Below are positions 61,181 to 64,000 of a stretch of 64,000 bases of DNA, piece by piece. Origin of the DNA: Roseibium sp. MMSF_3544 (GTDB taxonomy: Bacteria > Pseudomonadota > Alphaproteobacteria > Rhizobiales > Stappiaceae); NCBI RefSeq assembly GCF_030732845.1, contig NZ_JASHKA010000007.1, positions 1-64,000 of the forward strand, given 5' to 3'. Each line of letters opens with the position of its first letter. Within the stretch, counting starts at the first letter, position 1. A program made the translations under genes and the position numbers. A model generated the notes under the pieces. That model saw only the letters and a program-made list of their open reading frames with translations, was not told where the DNA came from and made no database searches.

Positions 61181-61882
61181 ATGCCGCGCCAAGACAAAGC
61201 AACTCAGCCCGGAAAATCAACGACAGAGGTTTTGAATAGTATGACTTATGCTGCGAGTGTTGCGGCCATGGCAGAGTACAGAAAAGAACACGGGATCCGG
61301 CCTTCGCGCGCGGATGCTGAAGCTGCTGTCCGTGTTTTGCTGGAATGGAGTGGCGATGATCCCGATCGCGAGGGATTGGTCGATACACCGTCCCGCGTTG
61401 TGCGCGCCTATGAAGAATTTTTCGAGGGATACAAGATCGATCCGGCGGAGCTGCTTGCCCGCACATTCGAAGAGACAGCCGACTACGACGATTTGATCGT
61501 GCTTCGGAACATGCGGCTGGAGTCGCATTGCGAACATCACGTTGTGCCGATTATCGGGAAAGTGCACGTGGCGTATCTTCCGGCAAACCGGGTTGTCGGC
61601 ATCAGCAAAATTGCGCGTGTTGTGGAGGTTTATGCCAAGCGTCTTCAGATCCAGGAGACGCTCACGTCCCAGATTGCCGACACGATTCAGGAAGTGCTTC
61701 AACCCCGCGGCGTTGCCGTCGTTATCGAAGCAGCGCACATGTGCATGACCACCCGCGGGGTCAAGAAACCGGGTGTATCCATGCTGACGCGGCGGCTTCT
61801 CGGCGCCTTTCAAACGGATCCGGAGCTCCGCAGGGACTTCCTCTCCTCTGTCGCGGTGGCCAGCGGAGGGCAGGGCGCGTGA
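61181..61882 (+). CDS. folE: GTP cyclohydrolase I
   Basis: A 233-residue enzyme making 7,8-dihydroneopterin triphosphate from GTP, the first step to folate. The zinc ligands are all present: Cys and His in [21 protein letters not shown] and Cys in [16 protein letters not shown]. So this is the zinc-dependent type, not the metal-flexible FolE2. Its position beside COG0523 GTPases suggests a copy loaded by a chaperone under zinc shortage. ATG at 61181 has a weak ribosome site; internal ATGs at 61240 and 61270 are possible. Confidence 0.92.
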   Translation: MPRQDKATQPGKSTTEVLNSMTYAASVAAMAEYRKEHGIRPSRADAEAAVRVLLEWSGDDPDREGLVDTPSRVVRAYEEFFEGYKIDPAELLARTFEETADYDDLIVLRNMRLESHCEHHVVPIIGKVHVAYLPANRVVGISKIARVVEVYAKRLQIQETLTSQIADTIQEVLQPRGVAVVIEAAHMCMTTRGVKKPGVSMLTRRLLGAFQTDPELRRDFLSSVAVASGGQGA

Positions 61883-62355
61883 CGGACAACAAACCTTTTG
61901 CGAACCGGATTTCCGTCGAACAGGTCGAAGAAGGTGCGCTGCTGGCGCCCAAATTCGACGGAAACGGTCTTTTGCCCGTCGTCACCACCGACGCTGAGAC
62001 AGGCGAGGTGTTGATGATGGGCGTCATGAACGAAGAAGCCCTGCTTCGAACGATCCGATCAGGTGAAGCGCATTACTGGAGCCGCAGCCGAAAGTGCCTT
62101 TGGCACAAGGGAGCGACAAGCGGGCTTGTCCAGAAGGTTGTCGAAATCCGAATTGACGACGATCAGGACGCGGTCTGGCTGCGCGTCGCCGTTGAAGGTG
62201 GTGCCAGCTGCCACGTCGGCTACCGCTCCTGCTTTTATCGTGCGGTTCCGGTGACGACAGATGAGGGGCCGATCGAATTGAGCTTCAAGGAGACAGAGAA
62301 GGCCTTCGACCCGGTCGAGGTCTATGGTGACGCTCCAAACCCAACCCAGTTGTGA
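61879..62355 (+). CDS. hisI: Phosphoribosyl-AMP cyclohydrolase
   Basis: A 158-residue HisI enzyme of histidine synthesis. [32 protein letters not shown] opens the fold, [13 protein letters not shown] binds substrate, [12 protein letters not shown] holds the Mg-binding acids, and [13 protein letters not shown] has the zinc cysteines. The GTG start overlaps the folE stop. No other his genes are nearby, so this is probably a second copy placed in the zinc regulon, a pattern known for hisI paralogs near COG0523 genes. Confidence 0.92.
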   Translation: MTDNKPFANRISVEQVEEGALLAPKFDGNGLLPVVTTDAETGEVLMMGVMNEEALLRTIRSGEAHYWSRSRKCLWHKGATSGLVQKVVEIRIDDDQDAVWLRVAVEGGASCHVGYRSCFYRAVPVTTDEGPIELSFKETEKAFDPVEVYGDAPNPTQL

Positions 62356-62361
62356 TGGCTG

Positions 62362-62417
62362 TTCGCCGGGAAAACGGACATTCGCTCACTATGGGCGTGT
62401 GTCCGTATCCCGGCGAA
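62362..62417. terminator. Long hairpin between hisI and the His-rich gene
   Basis: TTCGCCGGG/CCCGGCGAA plus ACGGACA/TGTCCGT, sixteen pairs with a small internal loop and a 19-base apical loop. Lies between convergent genes and probably stops transcription both ways. Confidence 0.6.
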
Positions 62418-62462
62418 GATTACGCAAAGACTGTCTTACTTCCTTGCGCCCGCGAAAAGCAG

Positions 62463-62816
62463 TCAGACGACCTCGACCGGGCCGTGATCGTCACAGTGAC
62501 CGTTATGCGGGTGATGCAGGCGGCCGTTCACCAGGTAGCAGATATGGTCGCCATGTGGCACTGCTTCGTGGCCACAGCCAGGGCCATGAACGTGATCCGG
62601 ATCGTGGCCAAGTTCACTGGAGCCAACCGGAGCGCATCCGCCGGGATTGGTCGCTGAGACCTCTATGACATGTTCTTCCACGTGATCTCCATCCTGGTGA
62701 TGAAGGTGACCGTCGTGGAGATAGTCGACATGGTCTCCGTGGCGAATGCCGGTGTGGCCGCAATTGGGTCCGTGCACGTGATCGTGGTTGGGGTCGTCGT
62801 TGTGGTCGCTGGTCAT
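62463..62816 (-). CDS. Two-repeat His/Cys-rich metal-binding protein
   Basis: A 117-residue protein made of two similar units, residues 10-45 and 71-107. Each follows HVHGPxCGH, four residues, HGDH, two residues, YL, then LHH. Each contains one CGH and many histidines. No signal peptide. It likely binds zinc or a similar ion in the cytoplasm as a buffer. Its ATG overlaps the stop of the SmtB-type sensor gene, so the sensor and the binder are made together. Confidence 0.8.
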   Translation of the reverse strand: MTSDHNDDPNHDHVHGPNCGHTGIRHGDHVDYLHDGHLHHQDGDHVEEHVIEVSATNPGGCAPVGSSELGHDPDHVHGPGCGHEAVPHGDHICYLVNGRLHHPHNGHCDDHGPVEVV

Positions 62817-63202
62817 GAATTCTCTCCTTGGTCTTCCAAATCTGTCGCGGTGTCTTCAGCCGCATGGTCCAGAATGTCGCGCAAAAGATGCGCCACGTGA
62901 TGGTCTGCAAGCGCGTAGTAGATGTGTTTGGCTTCACGCCGCCGCGTCACAAGCCGGGCTGAATGAAGAAGTTTGAGACGTGCGGATACCGTTGCGACTT
63001 TCTCATCTTCTTCTGCCGCCAGCTCGGTGACGCATCTTTCGCCACTTGCCAGCAACACCAGGATGCGCAGGCGCGCCGTATCTCCTGCAGCGCGTAGCAT
63101 CATGGCCGCGCTTTCGACGGTCGCCATTGCAGGCAAGGTCAGGGGCGGGCGTTTCTGGTGACTGCTTTCGTCGCAGCTCGGTACGTCAGAATGATCGGTC
63201 AT
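62813..63202 (-). CDS. SmtB/CzrA-type zinc-sensing ArsR repressor
   Basis: A 129-residue repressor. The HTH is CVTELAAEEDEKVATVSARLKLLHSARLV. The alpha-5 site has D100-x-H102-x10-H113-x2-E116 (DHHVAHLLRDILDHAAE), exactly the zinc-binding spacing of SmtB, CzrA and ZiaR. It thus releases DNA when zinc is high. It controls its own operon and perhaps the facing metallothionein gene through the inverted repeat at 63216-63237. Confidence 0.93.
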   Translation of the reverse strand: MTDHSDVPSCDESSHQKRPPLTLPAMATVESAAMMLRAAGDTARLRILVLLASGERCVTELAAEEDEKVATVSARLKLLHSARLVTRRREAKHIYYALADHHVAHLLRDILDHAAEDTATDLEDQGENS

Positions 63203-63215
63203 CTCATTATTCTGT

Positions 63216-63237
63216 CATTCAATGGATTGATAGAATG
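63216..63237. promoter_or_regulatory. Candidate SmtB-type operator
   Basis: CATTC-N12-GAATG, an imperfect AT-rich dyad 14 bases before the repressor start and 160 bases before the metallothionein gene. Dimensions fit ArsR/SmtB sites. Confidence 0.5.
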
Positions 63238-63397
63238 TCATAGGCAAAGCTGTCTCTCAAGCAAAATCGGAGCCTCGATCGAAATCGTCTCCTCCGATCT
63301 CGGGTCGGGGCTGAAAAATTTCTTTGCGGAAAGTGTAAGGATCGCGCTCCGGCGTCCGTCATATGACCAGGTACACCAAAAAACCACGGAGAAACCA

Positions 63398-63556
63398 ATG
63401 GCCGGTTCCAAGTCATGCGCCTGCGAGAATTGCCCCCCTTCCTGCAATTGCGCGCAGAGAACGCCCGGGGACCAGGGGTGTTGTTGCGGTGACAAGTGCA
63501 CCTGCAAGGACTGTACTTGCGGGCCTGAGTGCGGGTGTCCAAACAGGGCGAAATGA
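63398..63556 (+). CDS. Metallothionein
   Basis: A 52-residue protein with 14 cysteines, arranged as CxC, CxxC and CCC clusters (SCACENC, CNC, GCCCGDKCTCKDCTCGPECGC). It has no hydrophobic core and is a bacterial metallothionein that holds several Zn(II) or Cu(I)/Cd(II) ions. CGGAGAAACC precedes the ATG. The longer upstream frame from 63158 is not coding by style. It faces the SmtB gene and probably shares its control. Confidence 0.9.
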   Translation: MAGSKSCACENCPPSCNCAQRTPGDQGCCCGDKCTCKDCTCGPECGCPNRAK

Positions 63557-63570
63557 GCTAGATTCTGGCT

Positions 63571-64000
63571 ATGCCGGAGTTTGATCCAAATGCGTGCGTT
63601 GCCTCCGCATTGCGGTCCCATCGGGGGGACTTGATGCGGTATGTGTCGTCCCGGGTGCCTCCGGGCGACGTGGAAGACGTGCTTCAACTTGCGGCGCTGC
63701 GTGCCATTGAAAGGGCCGGGGACCTTCGGGACCCGGCGTTGGTTCTGCGTTGGCTTTATCGCGTTCACGCCAATGTCGCGATCGACCTCAGCCGCAAGAA
63801 TGCGAGCGAGCGGCGCTTGCGCGAGGCAATGGCAGTCGAGGACGAACCTGTCGAGAGCCGGGACAAACCCGTTTGTGGCTGCAGTGTCGCGCTCGCTCGG
63901 CAGCTCGGCAGCAACTACGCTTCGATCCTCGACCTCGTCGACATTTCCGGTAAATCACTCAACCAGGCGGCAGAGGCTCTCAATATTTCCGTCAACAACG
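63571..64000 (+). CDS. ECF sigma factor with internal Cys-x-Cys, 3' end outside window
   Basis: 143 codons visible. Region 2 is RYVSSRVPPGDVEDVLQLAALRAIERAGDLRDPALVLRWLYRV, followed by a linker with KPVCGCSVALARQL (C102, C104), then region 4 (LDLVDISGKSLNQAAEALNISVNN). It starts 14 bases after the metallothionein stop and is probably co-transcribed. The Cys pair between regions 2 and 4 could sense metal or redox state directly, as in metal-responsive ECF factors. The rest of region 4 and any anti-sigma gene lie outside. Confidence 0.8.
   Translation, partial: MPEFDPNACVASALRSHRGDLMRYVSSRVPPGDVEDVLQLAALRAIERAGDLRDPALVLRWLYRVHANVAIDLSRKNASERRLREAMAVEDEPVESRDKPVCGCSVALARQLGSNYASILDLVDISGKSLNQAAEALNISVNN

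Noticed and set aside
63158-63397. Long N-terminal extension of the metallothionein
   Set aside because: The 80 extra residues overlap the SmtB promoter region, are not Cys-rich, and the ATG at 63398 has a good ribosome site.
1-64000. CRISPR array, rRNA genes or insertion sequence
   Set aside because: No regularly spaced repeats apart from the coding repeats in znuA, no rRNA-like sequence and no transposase frame were found.

Overview
The window looks like the chromosome of a marine alphaproteobacterium: high GC, many TRAP and branched-chain-type ABC uptake systems, a DMSP lyase of the DddL type, and a zur-znuCBA cluster with alphaproteobacterial order. A Roseibium/Labrenzia-like (Stappiaceae) host would fit, but this is inferred from gene content and style, not from a marker gene.

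Layout. 1-4.1 kb: the 5' part of a PAAR-tipped type VI effector gene, a Coa1-like membrane protein bracketed by a 110 bp direct repeat, an RNA 2'-phosphotransferase (kptA), a slipin-type SPFH protein and two abutting, abnormal tRNA-like sequences. 4.5-12 kb: small stress and metabolic units (NTF2-like, Usp, a divergent ArsR/DUF6428 pair with two perfect operators, LysR with a DUF1330-luciferase-like-SDR set, an FAD monooxygenase). 12.1-21.7 kb: an AraC-type regulator diverging from a nine-gene operon of two vanillin-dehydrogenase-like ALDHs, a complete Liv-type ABC importer, a coniferyl-alcohol-dehydrogenase-like SDR and a SnoaL-like protein, probably for a plant/lignin-type aromatic. 21.8-27.8 kb: trxB, a TRAP importer, a glutaredoxin-DinB fusion and a GntR regulator. 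28-30.4 kb: an ArsR-regulated permease/transglutaminase operon. 30.4-38.2 kb: dddL, then a TRAP operon with M81 peptidase, D-threonine-aldolase-like enzyme and RidA, with a divergent RpiR regulator. 38.4-52.5 kb: a covalent-FAD amine oxidase, a flippase/JmjC-like/FemAB-like trio, a DMT exporter with LysR, speDE, and single genes. 52.85 kb: tRNA-Ile(CAT).

53-64 kb is the most striking part: nearly every gene can be tied to zinc. It holds zur, a 42-residue membrane ORF fused by start/stop overlaps between zur and znuC, znuC-znuB-znuA with a very large His/Asp repeat loop, a class III alcohol dehydrogenase that has lost two of the four structural-zinc cysteines, two tandem COG0523 GTPases with a coupled 91-residue protein, folE and hisI copies in an overlapping pair, a two-repeat His/Cys protein coupled to an SmtB-type ArsR sensor, a 14-cysteine metallothionein, and an ECF sigma factor with an internal Cys-x-Cys. 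Two matching Zur-box-like sites (14 of 17 bases the same) lie before zur and between the divergent GTPase and folE-hisI operons. I read this as one combined zinc starvation and zinc buffering locus.
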